Assembly: GCA_947458455.1 (NCBI GenBank) | Contig: CANGYJ010000006.1 | Span: 1-64,000, forward strand | Direction of reading: 5' to 3' | DNA length: 64,000 nucleotides | Source of the DNA: Verrucomicrobiaceae bacterium | GTDB lineage: Bacteria; Verrucomicrobiota; Verrucomicrobiia; Verrucomicrobiales; Verrucomicrobiaceae | Notes under the pieces: model-generated | The model's input: the letters and a program-made list of their open reading frames with translations, nothing else | Told to the model about the DNA's origin: nothing | The model's database searches: none | Part shown: piece after piece, positions 26,029-34,691 of the stretch | Position numbering within the stretch: the first letter of the stretch is position 1 | Layout: each line of letters begins with the position of its first letter | Translations under genes and position numbers: made by a program

Positions 26029-27006
26029 GTGAAGAAGCTCCGCCATTTCTTGGAAACCGCCTTGTTGGAGGTCGTGGCTTGGATTCTGCCACGTCTTCCC
26101 CGCCCCGCCCTGCTCGCCCTTGCTCGAGGCATCGGCACGCTGGCCTTCCATCTCGACAAACGCGGCCGCACGACGGCGCTGGACAATCTACAGCACGCTC
26201 TCGGCGATCAATACGATGACGCAGGCCGCCGCCGCATCGCCAAAGGCTCGTATCAGACCTTCGCGAGGACGTTTCTCGACTTGTTTTGGTCCACACGGCT
26301 CACGAAGGATAACTGGCAGCCCTTTTTCGACATCCACATCCCGCAGCCGGAGATGGAGGAGCAGGCCCGCCGCACCGGCGGTGTGTGGGTAACGCCTCAT
26401 TTCGGGAATTTCGAGCTGGTGAGCATGGTGTGGGGCTTTCGCGGTTTTCCTTTCACCGTGGTGGCGCAGGACTTCAAAAACCCGGCGCTCACCCGCCTCT
26501 TTAAAAACCTCCGCGAGCACTCCGGCCACACGATCATCCCGCAGGAGAACGCGATGATCAAACTTATCAAGACGCTCAAACGCCAGGGCCACGCCGGGCT
26601 GCTCACGGATCTAAACATCGCCCCCGGCAAGGCCGCCGCAGCCATCCAATGCTTTGGCCGATGGACCTGCGTGCCCACGCTGCATGTGGAGCTGGCGAAG
26701 CGCCTCGGCCTTTCGATCATCACGGGGGTTTGCCGTCCGCTCTCAGGTGGCCGCTACGAGGCGCGGCTCTTTGAAGCGATCCAACCTGGACCCGATGACG
26801 ATACCCGTGAGCTGACGCAGCGCGTGTGGAATGGTTTTGAAGCCGCCATACGCGAGCATCCCGAGTGCTGGATGTGGATGTACAAGCACTGGCGCTACAT
26901 TCCCAATGCCGATGCCTGCGCCAAAGACCCCGCCTATCCAAACTACTCGCATGCCAACACCACCTTCCTGGAGATGATCCCCGAGGCGCTGCGGCCCAAA
27001 GCGTGA
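26029..27006 (+). CDS. Lipid A biosynthesis acyltransferase (LpxL/HtrB family)
   Basis: This is a 325-residue inner-membrane acyltransferase that adds a secondary acyl chain to lipid A precursors. That role implies a Gram-negative envelope. An N-terminal hydrophobic segment (LLEVVAWILPRLPRPALLALA) is followed by the catalytic Hx4E motif at H124-E129 (TPHFGNFE), then GHAGLLTDLN and the late PECWMWMYKHWRY typical of the family. The start is a GTG at 26029-26031, since no ATG fits before the hydrophobic segment. The exact chain and position specificity cannot be read. It is divergent from the M42 peptidase by 41 bases. Confidence 0.88.
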   Translation: MKKLRHFLETALLEVVAWILPRLPRPALLALARGIGTLAFHLDKRGRTTALDNLQHALGDQYDDAGRRRIAKGSYQTFARTFLDLFWSTRLTKDNWQPFFDIHIPQPEMEEQARRTGGVWVTPHFGNFELVSMVWGFRGFPFTVVAQDFKNPALTRLFKNLREHSGHTIIPQENAMIKLIKTLKRQGHAGLLTDLNIAPGKAAAAIQCFGRWTCVPTLHVELAKRLGLSIITGVCRPLSGGRYEARLFEAIQPGPDDDTRELTQRVWNGFEAAIREHPECWMWMYKHWRYIPNADACAKDPAYPNYSHANTTFLEMIPEALRPKA

Positions 27007-27013
27007 TCCGAAA

Positions 27014-27865
27014 TCACATCGGCGGCTTCACCAGCATGCTGGCGGCGCTTGGAGCACCGCTGCTGGCTGATGAACCGCTGAGAAGGGTCTTACCGGTGAG
27101 GCGGCAGGACATAAAGCCGACAAAGATCTCCGCCCTCATCTCGACGGGTAGCCGCTCCTCATCATCGGAGACCCAAATGGTGGCGGTCTTCATCTTTTTG
27201 TAGCTAGAGAGGGCGAGCGAATCCCGATCGATCTTGCGGATCTTCACCGCGAGCTTGATGCAGGGCTTGCTCTTGCCTTCGACCTCCAAATTCTCACGCC
27301 CCAGCACTTCAAAAGTCGTCAGGTAAGGCTTGTCCCAGGGCTGCACCACGCGGGTGACGCTCTCCCCATTCGCCAGGGGCAAACCGCGAACGAAAAGGAT
27401 GATCGAAAGCAGGTCCTCCACCGGCGAAAAGCCGCAAACGAAGGTCGATGTCGAGGCGGCACCTTCTTTGGGCAGGATGGTGGATTCGGTAATCACACGT
27501 TTGGGCTGAAACGAGACGCGATAGCGGCAGGTCTCACTGCGATCTGTCTCGCTGTGCTGCATGAAGATGGGATGCAGCGTGTCTCGGCGGATGATCGAGG
27601 ACATGGTGCAATCATAGCTCCAGAGCGTGCGTGCAAAGCCCGTGCTCGATGCCTGCGCCGTGGCCCGCCAGTAGCTCTCCCCAGCCTCCTGCAAGGTCAC
27701 GCGGGCGGTGCCGGCTTTGATCGAGTTGTTCCAGCCGAGCTCAAAATCCAACACACAGGCTGGAACCTTCAGGAGGCCCGGCGTTGTCTGCGTCAGTGTG
27801 GAGGCCCAGTCCGGCTCGGCGAGGGCGGTGGTAGTCAAAAACAGGGCAGAGAGCAGAAAACGCAT
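27014..27865 (-). CDS. Secreted DUF3108-type protein
   Basis: This is a 283-residue protein with a signal peptide (MRFLLSALFLTTTALAEPD). It has beta-rich segments typical of DUF3108 proteins: LDFELGWNNSIKAGTARVTL near the start, FMQHSETDRSETCRYRVSFQ, DLLSIILFVRGLPL, and the closing KTATIWVSDDEERLPVEMRAEIF. DUF3108 proteins are periplasmic or outer-membrane-associated and otherwise poorly defined. I chose the start at 27863-27865 (MRFLL) over the ATG four codons upstream because it gives a more typical signal peptide. It converges on the lipid A acyltransferase with 7 bases between stops. Confidence 0.75.
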   Translation of the reverse strand: MRFLLSALFLTTTALAEPDWASTLTQTTPGLLKVPACVLDFELGWNNSIKAGTARVTLQEAGESYWRATAQASSTGFARTLWSYDCTMSSIIRRDTLHPIFMQHSETDRSETCRYRVSFQPKRVITESTILPKEGAASTSTFVCGFSPVEDLLSIILFVRGLPLANGESVTRVVQPWDKPYLTTFEVLGRENLEVEGKSKPCIKLAVKIRKIDRDSLALSSYKKMKTATIWVSDDEERLPVEMRAEIFVGFMSCRLTGKTLLSGSSASSGAPSAASMLVKPPM

Positions 27866-27928
27866 GGGGTGGATCAAACGGTCCTCTGATACATGCGTTC
27901 GCTCAATCTTCGACTTTGGATTCCTCGC

Positions 27929-28609
27929 TCACTGCCCAAGGCTCAAATACTCACGCACGGTATGATTCATCGCCCGGCGGGCCGTGGGAAAGGTATCCGC
28001 CACGAGACCGAGCGTCTCCTCCAGCTCGAATTCATCCGCTAGCACATGCTTTTGAGCCGCCTCCAGATGGCTCACGACGACCTGCTCGTAGTAGTCCACA
28101 TCCGGTGCCCCGCGCCGCTCGGCACGCCGGTGAATGAAATCAGGATAGAGGCAGGTGAGCACGAGGAACTGGTTCGCGCACTGCACATGCAGGAAGAATT
28201 TGTGATGTCCACCAGCCTCCTGAATAGCCTCCAGGTAGTCCACACTGTAAAGGCTGTCGATGCTGCGGTTGATCTCGTCCGGGCCTTTCGAAGCTCCACA
28301 GCCGAAATCAGCAAACACCACCGCCATGTAATCGGCCACCTGAAACGCCGTGATGCCGCGTTCCCGGAGCGTGTGACGGATGACGAGAAAGAAAAACAGC
28401 TCCGGTGAGACTTGCAGGCCTCGTTTGGACATCACCACCTCCTCAAACAAGCGCTCGTTGTCGAGGATGAGCGAAATCGCCGCCGGATCATCAAGGATCG
28501 CATTGAATCCCTCTCGGTTGCGATCCGTGGGAGCGAGCGTGTCACGAATGAAATACCAGTCCGCAGGGGTGAACCGGAACCAGCAGCCAGGGCGGGGAAA
28601 ACGCGTCAT
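27929..28609 (-). CDS. Conserved hypothetical protein, mostly helical
   Basis: This is a 226-residue soluble, probably cytoplasmic protein with no signal or membrane segment. Notable stretches are RPGCWFRFTPADWYFIRDTL at the start, SPELFFFLVIRHTLRERGI, VADYMAVVFADFGCG and YLEAIQEAGGHHKFFLHVQC. I recognise the layout as a hypothetical family I have met in Verrucomicrobia-like genomes but cannot name its function. I chose the ATG at 28607-28609 (MTRFPRPGCW); an upstream ATG adds 12 poorly conserved-looking residues. It lies 63 bases upstream of the DUF3108 gene on the same strand and may be its operon partner. Confidence 0.65.
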   Translation of the reverse strand: MTRFPRPGCWFRFTPADWYFIRDTLAPTDRNREGFNAILDDPAAISLILDNERLFEEVVMSKRGLQVSPELFFFLVIRHTLRERGITAFQVADYMAVVFADFGCGASKGPDEINRSIDSLYSVDYLEAIQEAGGHHKFFLHVQCANQFLVLTCLYPDFIHRRAERRGAPDVDYYEQVVVSHLEAAQKHVLADEFELEETLGLVADTFPTARRAMNHTVREYLSLGQ

Positions 28610-28804
28610 GGTGAGAAGGCTTGAACTGACAGTTTCAGTGAGCATAACCAGTGCCAGGTGTGATTGGCGTGTTCGACGCGGCCTCGACGAGGGCGTTCAA
28701 ACTTCCTTCAGCACGCCAGACAAGGCCGCAAGCCGGTTGAAATGCCTTCCAGCATGGGCCATGAACCGGGCCGCCCTTTCCCCAACCCGGCGGTTTTCCT
28801 TCGC

Positions 28805-30157
28805 ATGGCCATTCTGAAATCCCGTAAACTCAAGAGCATCCCCGTCGAAATCACCGTCCCCGGCGATAAGAGCATTTCCCATCGCTCCGCGATGTTCGCC
28901 GGCCTCGCCAAAGGCACCACCATCATCGATGGCTTTCTTCCCAGCGAAGACTGCCTCTGCACGGTGAAGGCCATGCAGGCTCTCGGAGCCGAGGTTCAGC
29001 CGCTTGAAGAAGTCGAGGGCATCGGCCTCGTGAAGCTCGCCATCACCGGCAAAGGCGCGAAGCTCCAGGCACCCACGCATCCCATTGATTGCGGGAATTC
29101 GGGCACCACCACCCGCCTTCTTTGCGGCATCCTCGCAGGTCAAAACTTCACCACTGAGCTTTTCGGCGATCCTTCGCTTTCCAAGCGTCCCATGAAGCGT
29201 GTCGCCGATCCGCTGGCCCAGATGGGTGCCCGCGTGGAAGGCCAGGGCGAAAAGATCTGCGCCCCGCTGAAGGTTCACGGCGGCGCTTTGAAGCCCATTT
29301 ATTACAAGCTCCCCGTCGCCAGCGCCCAGGTGAAGAGCGCCGTGCTGCTCGCCGGCATGTTTGCGCAGGGAAAAACCACCGTCGTCGAGCCGGTGGCCAC
29401 TCGAAACCACACCGAGCGCCTCTTCAGCCACTTCGGTATCAAATGGCTGCGTGAGGACGACGCCGTCAGCGTCTATGGCCCGCAGGAGCCGCAGGCTCGC
29501 GACATCGTGGTGCCAGGTGACATCTCCAGCGCCGCCTTCTGGATGGTGGCCGTGGCCGCCTCTCCCGGTGCTCAGATCACCATCAAAAACGTGGGTCTCA
29601 ATCCCACCCGCACCGGTATCCTCAATGTGCTCCTGCGCATGGGAGCCCAGGTCACCCATTCCGAGATTCAATCCGATGGCGAACCTCGCGGAAACATCGT
29701 CGTCAAAGGCGGTGAACTGAACGCCACCGTCATCGGCGGTGCCGAGATCCCCAATGTGATCGACGAATTGCCCATCCTCGCCGTCGCCGGTGCCCTCGCC
29801 CGTGGCAACACCCTCATCCGCGATGCCGAGGAACTCCGCGTGAAAGAAACGGATCGCATCGCCGCCGTGGCCCACAACCTCCGCCTCATGGGCGTGAAAG
29901 TCACCGAGCGTCCCGATGGCATGGAGATCGAAGGCGGAGCCAAATTGCAGGGAGCCACCCTGCCCTGCTTTGGGGATCACCGCATCGCCATGGCCTTCGC
30001 CATCGCCGGCATGTTCGCCGAAGGCACCACCACCATCGAAGGCACCGAGTGCATTTCCACCAGCTACCCCGGCTTTGAGCATCACCTCGATCTCTTCCTC
30101 CATGGAGATACCGCCGCCCGCCCGATTCCCACGATCTCGCGCATCCCTCCGCACTAA
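28805..30157 (+). CDS. aroA: 3-phosphoshikimate 1-carboxyvinyltransferase (EPSP synthase)
   Basis: AroA joins shikimate-3-phosphate and PEP to give EPSP, the sixth step of the shikimate pathway. The 450 residues contain VPGDKSISHRSAMFAGLA with the catalytic Lys, GNSGTTTRLLCGILAG, the central PGDISSAAFW and RVKETDRIAAVAHNLRLMG. These follow the class II (Gram-positive/Agrobacterium CP4-like) pattern more than the E. coli type. I chose the ATG at 28805 because the 47 upstream in-frame residues do not look coding. The kinase cmk follows 17 bases downstream, so the two form an aroA-cmk operon as in many bacteria. Confidence 0.95.
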   Translation: MAILKSRKLKSIPVEITVPGDKSISHRSAMFAGLAKGTTIIDGFLPSEDCLCTVKAMQALGAEVQPLEEVEGIGLVKLAITGKGAKLQAPTHPIDCGNSGTTTRLLCGILAGQNFTTELFGDPSLSKRPMKRVADPLAQMGARVEGQGEKICAPLKVHGGALKPIYYKLPVASAQVKSAVLLAGMFAQGKTTVVEPVATRNHTERLFSHFGIKWLREDDAVSVYGPQEPQARDIVVPGDISSAAFWMVAVAASPGAQITIKNVGLNPTRTGILNVLLRMGAQVTHSEIQSDGEPRGNIVVKGGELNATVIGGAEIPNVIDELPILAVAGALARGNTLIRDAEELRVKETDRIAAVAHNLRLMGVKVTERPDGMEIEGGAKLQGATLPCFGDHRIAMAFAIAGMFAEGTTTIEGTECISTSYPGFEHHLDLFLHGDTAARPIPTISRIPPH

Positions 30158-30174
30158 TCCCTGATCGCCCCGGC

Positions 30175-30819
30175 ATGCCCGCAGTCATCACCATCGACGG
30201 CCCCGCCGCCTCCGGTAAAAGCAGCATCGCACGACTCGTCGCGAAGCAGCTCGGTTATACCTTCGTGGGCACGGGAAACATGTATCGAGCCTTCACATGG
30301 GCCGTGCTGAATCGTGGCATTGATCCTGGCGATGCCGCCGCTGTCGTCGCCGAGCTTCCTTCGATCGTTTTTGAGTGCCCGGTCAGTAATGGGCAGACCC
30401 ATGTTCGCCTTGATGGCCATGATTTGACGGCCGATCAGCTCAATAGCGATGCCGTGAATGCCGCCGTCTCCCTCGTCGCCCGTGTGCCCGAGGTGCGCAC
30501 CCGCCTCGTCGCCGATCAGCGATCCCTCATCCGGCTGGGCTCCCTCGTCATGGAAGGGCGAGACATCGGCAGCGTCGTCTTTCCCGATAGCCCCTTTAAA
30601 ATCTACATCGATGCTTCGGAGGAGGTTCGCGCCTCCCGCCGCCGCGCCCAAGGCCAGGCGGATAACCTCGCCGAACGCGATCGCCTCGATAAAGCCCGCA
30701 AATCAAGCCCGCTGGTGATCCCCGAAGGTGCCACCCTGATCGACAACTCCGCCATCACGCTGGATCAAGCTGTGCAGCAGGTGATTCAGGCGCTGAACGA
30801 ACGTGGTCTGAAGATCTGA
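30175..30819 (+). CDS. cmk: Cytidylate kinase
   Basis: Cmk phosphorylates CMP and dCMP to the diphosphates using ATP. The 214 residues show the P-loop DGPAASGKSSIARLVAK (residues 8-24), GTGNMYRAFTWA for the acceptor site (with an Asn where many family members have GxMYR preceded by Ser/Gly), MEGRDIGSVVFP, KIYIDASEEVRASRR and the closing IDNSAITLDQAVQQV. Length matches the family. It lies 17 bases after aroA on the same strand. A palindromic repeat starts 18 bases after its stop. Confidence 0.95.
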   Translation: MPAVITIDGPAASGKSSIARLVAKQLGYTFVGTGNMYRAFTWAVLNRGIDPGDAAAVVAELPSIVFECPVSNGQTHVRLDGHDLTADQLNSDAVNAAVSLVARVPEVRTRLVADQRSLIRLGSLVMEGRDIGSVVFPDSPFKIYIDASEEVRASRRRAQGQADNLAERDRLDKARKSSPLVIPEGATLIDNSAITLDQAVQQVIQALNERGLKI

Positions 30820-30837
30820 TCGTCGCTGGCCGTGTTC

Positions 30838-30895
30838 GTAGTTCGGGCTTTAGCCCGTTCTGGTGCCTCGAATCACGGCCTGAAGGCCAAACTAC
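30838..30895. repeat. Compound hairpin repeat after cmk, possible terminator
   Basis: The element begins GTAGTT and ends AACTAC, so the outer ends pair. Inside are two smaller hairpins, CGGGCTTTAGCCCG (30844-30857) and GGCCTGAAGGCC (30877-30888). A related copy, TTCGTAGTTCGGGCTTAAGC, occurs at 45435-45454 downstream of purH. It lies between the convergent cmk and small membrane-protein genes, so it could stop transcription from both sides. Confidence 0.65.
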
Positions 30896-30944
30896 AAACA
30901 TCTGCACCGACACACGCACTTAGCATTCTGAGAAATGCAGGCAG

Positions 30945-31106
30945 TTACTTCACGGCCTTTTCGACGGCGTCGTGGCGCACGATCGTGGTTTTTCCCACGA
31001 GCCACATGAGGCCCAGCGTGCCAGACAGCACGAGCGCCGCCGCCAGCAGCGTCCAGAAGCCTGGCACGAGCGGCTTGGTCATTCGGCGATTGCGTCTTCG
31101 GGCCAT
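30945..31106 (-). CDS. Small single-pass membrane protein downstream of nadA
   Basis: This is a 53-residue ORF starting at the ATG complementary to 31104-31106 and ending TAA. A basic N-terminus (MARRRNRRMTKPLVPG) is followed by one clear membrane helix (FWTLLAAALVLSGTLGLMWLV) and a short charged tail (GKTTIVRHDAVEKAVK). The Arg-rich start predicts an N-terminus-in-cytoplasm orientation. Function is unknown. It begins 15 bases after the nadA stop on the same strand, so the two are probably co-transcribed. Confidence 0.6.
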   Translation of the reverse strand: MARRRNRRMTKPLVPGFWTLLAAALVLSGTLGLMWLVGKTTIVRHDAVEKAVK

Positions 31107-31121
31107 GAGGGGCGGCGTTGA

Positions 31122-32057
31122 TCAGTTCTTGCTCAGCTCCAGCATGCGGAGAATGGGCTTCTCCGCACGCGAGCGAAGGTCTTCCGGCATCTCGACGGTG
31201 GGATTGAGATCGCGAAGCGCATCGTGCAGCTTTTGGAGCGTATTCAGCTTCATGTAACGGCAATCGGCGCAGGCACAATGACCGGTAGGGCCAGGGATGA
31301 AAGTCTTTCCAGGCACCTCACGCTCCAGACGGTGCAGCATGCCGCTCTCCGTCACGATGATGAAAGCGCTCGCGGGGCTGATACGGCAATAGCCCACCAT
31401 TTTTTCCGTGCTGCAAACCTCATCCGCCAGCATGCGCACGGCATAGGTGCATTCGGGGTGAGCCACCACCTTCGCATCGGGATACTGATCTTTGATCGCC
31501 TGGATACTATCACGGGTGAATTCGACGTGGACGTAGCACGAGCCCTTCCAGAGCTCCATTTTGCGGCCCGTTTGCTCCATGACCCAGGAGCCGAGATTTT
31601 GATCCGGCACGAAAAGGATGGGGCGGTCCTTCGGCGCGGCCTCCACGATCTTCACGGCATTGCCGCTGGTGCAGATGCAATCACTCAGCGCCTTCACATG
31701 ACCGCTGCAGTTGATGTAGGCGATCACATAATAGTTCTTGGCGGCGTTCGCTTTCAAAAAGGCCTCAAGTTGCGGCCCAGGGCAGCTCTGCTCCAACGAG
31801 CATCCCGCATCGCGATCCGGCAAAATGACGGTTTTCGAGGGATTCACGATTTTCGCCGTCTCGGCCATGAAATGCACGCCGCAGAAGGCGATCACATCCG
31901 CAGGCGTGTCTTTGGCCTTGTAGGCGAGCCCGAGTGAATCTCCCACAAAGTCGGCAATCTCCTGGATGGCTTTGTCCTGGTAGTTGTGAGCGAGGATGAC
32001 AGCATTGCGCTCTTTTTTAAGGCGAAGGATTTCAGCGACGAGGTCAGGGGCGGGCAT
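31122..32057 (-). CDS. nadA: Quinolinate synthase A
   Basis: NadA condenses iminoaspartate and dihydroxyacetone phosphate to quinolinate in NAD synthesis, using a [4Fe-4S] cluster. The 311 residues show the three-fold pseudo-repeat with AVILAHNYQ, DSLGLAYKAKDT, FCGVHFMAETAKI, YINCSGHVKALSD and the late TGHCACADCRYMKLNTL, whose cysteines include cluster ligands. The length fits the shorter NadA class. No nadB or nadC is adjacent. The start is the ATG at 32055-32057. The small membrane-protein gene follows 15 bases downstream. Confidence 0.95.
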   Translation of the reverse strand: MPAPDLVAEILRLKKERNAVILAHNYQDKAIQEIADFVGDSLGLAYKAKDTPADVIAFCGVHFMAETAKIVNPSKTVILPDRDAGCSLEQSCPGPQLEAFLKANAAKNYYVIAYINCSGHVKALSDCICTSGNAVKIVEAAPKDRPILFVPDQNLGSWVMEQTGRKMELWKGSCYVHVEFTRDSIQAIKDQYPDAKVVAHPECTYAVRMLADEVCSTEKMVGYCRISPASAFIIVTESGMLHRLEREVPGKTFIPGPTGHCACADCRYMKLNTLQKLHDALRDLNPTVEMPEDLRSRAEKPILRMLELSKN

Positions 32058-32177
32058 GACTCATGGGTGAGCATCGAAGGAAGCGCCATTCAACCCCGAA
32101 CATGCATCATCCACGCGTGATTTGATGCTGGCACAGGACTTTCTTGTTTCCTAGCCTGTCCTCTCCAGTCTGCCGCC

Positions 32178-33182
32178 ATGTCCCCCGCCCTATCCGAACC
32201 CTTGGACGTCTCCCGCCTCGGCCTTGAAACGCCCATCAGCGGCATCGGCCGCTCGTTGAACCAGCTTTGGGAAGGCGATGAGGCCAAAACACGCGCCTCC
32301 CTCATCAATCTGGCCATCTACACCGAGGATAGCGCCGTGCTGGCCGATGATCACGCGATGCTCGAAAAGGTGGCCGCTGAGCACGCCTGCCGCGCCATGC
32401 TCATCCTCGCCCTACCACAGGTGCAGCCGCCCCGCGCCCGCTCGTGGATTCAGGCCCTCTGCCGCCCATATCAAGGCAAACAAGCCGTTTGCAGCGAGCA
32501 GATCACCTTCATCCTCGAAGGTGGAGATGCCGCCCAGGTGCAAAACCTCGTCTTTGCCCACCTCGATTCCGATCTCCCCCTCGTCGTCTGGTGGCAGGCC
32601 GATCTCACCAAGAACTTCGAAGAGCGCTTTTACTCCCGCATCGACACGCTCATCATCGACAGTTCACGCTGGAGCGATCCCGCCCGCCAATTCGACGCCC
32701 TCCTCAAAGTGAAGGCCGAAAACACCGATCTCGACATCCGTGATCTCGCCTGGACCCGCTCTCACTTCATGCGCACTGCCCTAGCGAGCTGCTTTCAGGA
32801 TGCCTCCGCACTTCAAAACCTCTCCAAGCTCCACACACAGCGCATCACTTACCTCCGTGGCCAGCGCACCACCGCCCTGCTGCTCGCTGTCTGGATCAAC
32901 AAACGCCTCGGGGCCTCCTTGAACCTCGATCTCGTCGAAAAAGACAGCGGTCCCGCCCTCCAGAGCCTCGTCCTCGAAGGTGACGGCCTCCGTGGTGAGG
33001 TGCGCCGGGATTGCGATTCCCGCTTCATCCACGTCTGCTCCACCTGTGGCGAGCATTCCCACAAGGAACTCCTCCCCGCCGACGTGGATAGCGATGCCGA
33101 ACTGGTCAATGAACAGCTCAGCCGCTACCGCGGCAGCACCCTTTACTCGAGCATGCTGCCCTTCGTCCGCAGTCTGGTGTGA
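32178..33182 (+). CDS. opcA: OpcA-like glucose-6-phosphate dehydrogenase assembly protein
   Basis: OpcA proteins bind and activate glucose-6-phosphate dehydrogenase (Zwf) at the entry of the oxidative pentose phosphate path, best studied in cyanobacteria and actinobacteria. The 334 residues contain TRASLINLAIYTED, LPLVVWWQADL and IIDSSRWSDPARQ, followed by DIRDLAWTRSHFMRTALASCF. All are recognisable OpcA blocks. No zwf gene is adjacent, unlike the usual arrangement. It is divergent from nadA by 120 bases and is followed on the same strand by two hypothetical genes and the glutamine amidotransferase. Confidence 0.88.
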   Translation: MSPALSEPLDVSRLGLETPISGIGRSLNQLWEGDEAKTRASLINLAIYTEDSAVLADDHAMLEKVAAEHACRAMLILALPQVQPPRARSWIQALCRPYQGKQAVCSEQITFILEGGDAAQVQNLVFAHLDSDLPLVVWWQADLTKNFEERFYSRIDTLIIDSSRWSDPARQFDALLKVKAENTDLDIRDLAWTRSHFMRTALASCFQDASALQNLSKLHTQRITYLRGQRTTALLLAVWINKRLGASLNLDLVEKDSGPALQSLVLEGDGLRGEVRRDCDSRFIHVCSTCGEHSHKELLPADVDSDAELVNEQLSRYRGSTLYSSMLPFVRSLV

Positions 33183-33273
33183 AAATCCACGCATCCATGA
33201 GACGACCAAGAAAACACCGTCATTCCCGCTCCTCCCGCTGGAAATCCCAAACCGCCCTCGTATCATCGCCCCC

Positions 33274-34146
33274 ATGATCCCCGGCCCCCTTGCCCGTTTT
33301 TCGCATCATCTGGCGCTTTTCACCGCGCTGGCGCTTCCGCTTGTCGGCCAGGACACGACGCCACCGCCCGCTCCACCACCGCCGGGTGTCAAAATGCCCA
33401 TCCCCGAGGATGTAGTGGGTGATGAGCATGTGCGGGAGGAATTCGGCGTGAACGAATTCACCACGCCCTCCATCCGCAAGCTCTTCGACATGCTCAACCA
33501 GGTAGGAAAGCTCAAGTATGACGATTTGAAGCGCCCCTTTTCCGATAAGACACCGGCGGACCGCGTCATCGTCTCTCTCGGCCTCGGCACGCTCATCGCC
33601 GATGGTTTCCTCATCGTGCAAACGGAGAAGGTGGATGAGATGGAATTCGTGGGTCGGGCCATGATTAAATACGGCAAGGCCCTCGGCGCAGGCGGCCGGA
33701 TGAACAAACACACCCAGAGTCTCTTCGAGCACAGCCTCCGTGGTGAATGGGATAGCCTCAAAGAAGAACTCGCCCGCACCCAGGCCGATGTGGAGGCCGA
33801 AATGGTCATGCTCCGAGATGTCGATATCGCCCACCTCATCAGCCTTGGAGGCTGGCTGCGGGCTCTGGAAATGGCCACCCGCACCATCGCGCTCGATTAC
33901 GCGGAGGAAAAGACCCGCCAGCTCACCCGTCGTGACATTCTCGAATACTACCTCAGCAGCCTCGATAGCCTGCACCCGTCTCTTTTGAAGAACCAAAGCC
34001 TCATCGACCTTCGCCAAGGCATCGAAGAGATGCTACCCATGGTCGATGTGCCCGAAGGCAAGGCCCTCACTCACGGCGAGATCAAGAAACTCAGTGAAAA
34101 GGCCGCCGCGCTCTCGCATATCATCACGGATAAGATGAAGGGCTAA
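33274..34146 (+). CDS. Secreted hypothetical protein, helical
   Basis: This is a 290-residue protein with a signal peptide (MIPGPLARFSHHLALFTALALPLVGQ) and a Pro-rich linker (TTPPPAPPPPGVKMPIPED). A long, mainly helical, highly charged domain follows (for example YDDLKRPFSDKTPADRVIVSLGLGTLIADGFLIVQTE and IAHLISLGGWLRALEMATR). I know no function; it is probably periplasmic. The longer frame upstream overlaps opcA, so I take the ATG at 33274. It precedes the next hypothetical gene by 24 bases. Confidence 0.65.
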   Translation: MIPGPLARFSHHLALFTALALPLVGQDTTPPPAPPPPGVKMPIPEDVVGDEHVREEFGVNEFTTPSIRKLFDMLNQVGKLKYDDLKRPFSDKTPADRVIVSLGLGTLIADGFLIVQTEKVDEMEFVGRAMIKYGKALGAGGRMNKHTQSLFEHSLRGEWDSLKEELARTQADVEAEMVMLRDVDIAHLISLGGWLRALEMATRTIALDYAEEKTRQLTRRDILEYYLSSLDSLHPSLLKNQSLIDLRQGIEEMLPMVDVPEGKALTHGEIKKLSEKAAALSHIITDKMKG

Positions 34147-34170
34147 TCCCCCGCCCTTCCACGCACCCCC

Positions 34171-34659
34171 ATGACCAGCCTCACACCGGAACAACGCCAG
34201 CAAATCGCCACCTGGGCGGCTGAAGGTGCAAACCTGAACCAGATTCAGGACCGCCTCCGCAGCGAACTCGGCATCAGCCTCACCTACATGGAGGCACGCC
34301 TGCTCATCCTCGATCTGGAGGTGAAAATTCAGGAAAAAGTTCGCGAGAAGCCGCCCGAAGAGCAGCCCAAGCCCACACCTTCCCCGGAGGCCGCCGAAGG
34401 TGATCTCCAAGACACGGAATACGAACAGCCAGCCGGTCCTGCCAGCTCGCTCCAAGTCACTGTGGATGAAGTGCCGCTCGAAGGAGCCCTCATCAGCGGC
34501 CGTGCCACCTTCAGTGATGGCAATTCCGCCATGTGGTTCATGGATCAGACGGGCCGCTTCGGCATGCGTGGCCCCGCCCCCGGCTATCAGCCGCCCGCGG
34601 CGGACATACCCGCCTTCCAAGCAGAGCTCGACAACCTCCTCAGCCTCCGTGGCTTCTAA
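34171..34659 (+). CDS. Conserved hypothetical protein with Pro/Glu-rich linker
   Basis: This is a 162-residue soluble protein in two parts. The N-terminal helical module (LTPEQRQQIATWAAEGANLN then QIQDRLRSELGISLTYMEAR) resembles a small DNA- or protein-binding helical bundle. The C-terminal beta-rich part contains SLQVTVDEVPLEGALISGRA and WFMDQTGRFGMRG. They are joined by a Lys/Glu/Pro-rich linker. I do not know the role. It lies between the secreted hypothetical and the glutamine amidotransferase gene, 32 bases before the latter. Confidence 0.65.
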   Translation: MTSLTPEQRQQIATWAAEGANLNQIQDRLRSELGISLTYMEARLLILDLEVKIQEKVREKPPEEQPKPTPSPEAAEGDLQDTEYEQPAGPASSLQVTVDEVPLEGALISGRATFSDGNSAMWFMDQTGRFGMRGPAPGYQPPAADIPAFQAELDNLLSLRGF

Positions 34660-34691
34660 ACTCGGAACCTTGAACCTGGAACTTCGCCAGC

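Noticed and set aside
28697-30154. 485-residue ORF opposite aroA
   Set aside because: AroA motifs are clear on the + strand; the opposite frame is Gly/His/Asp-rich without domains.
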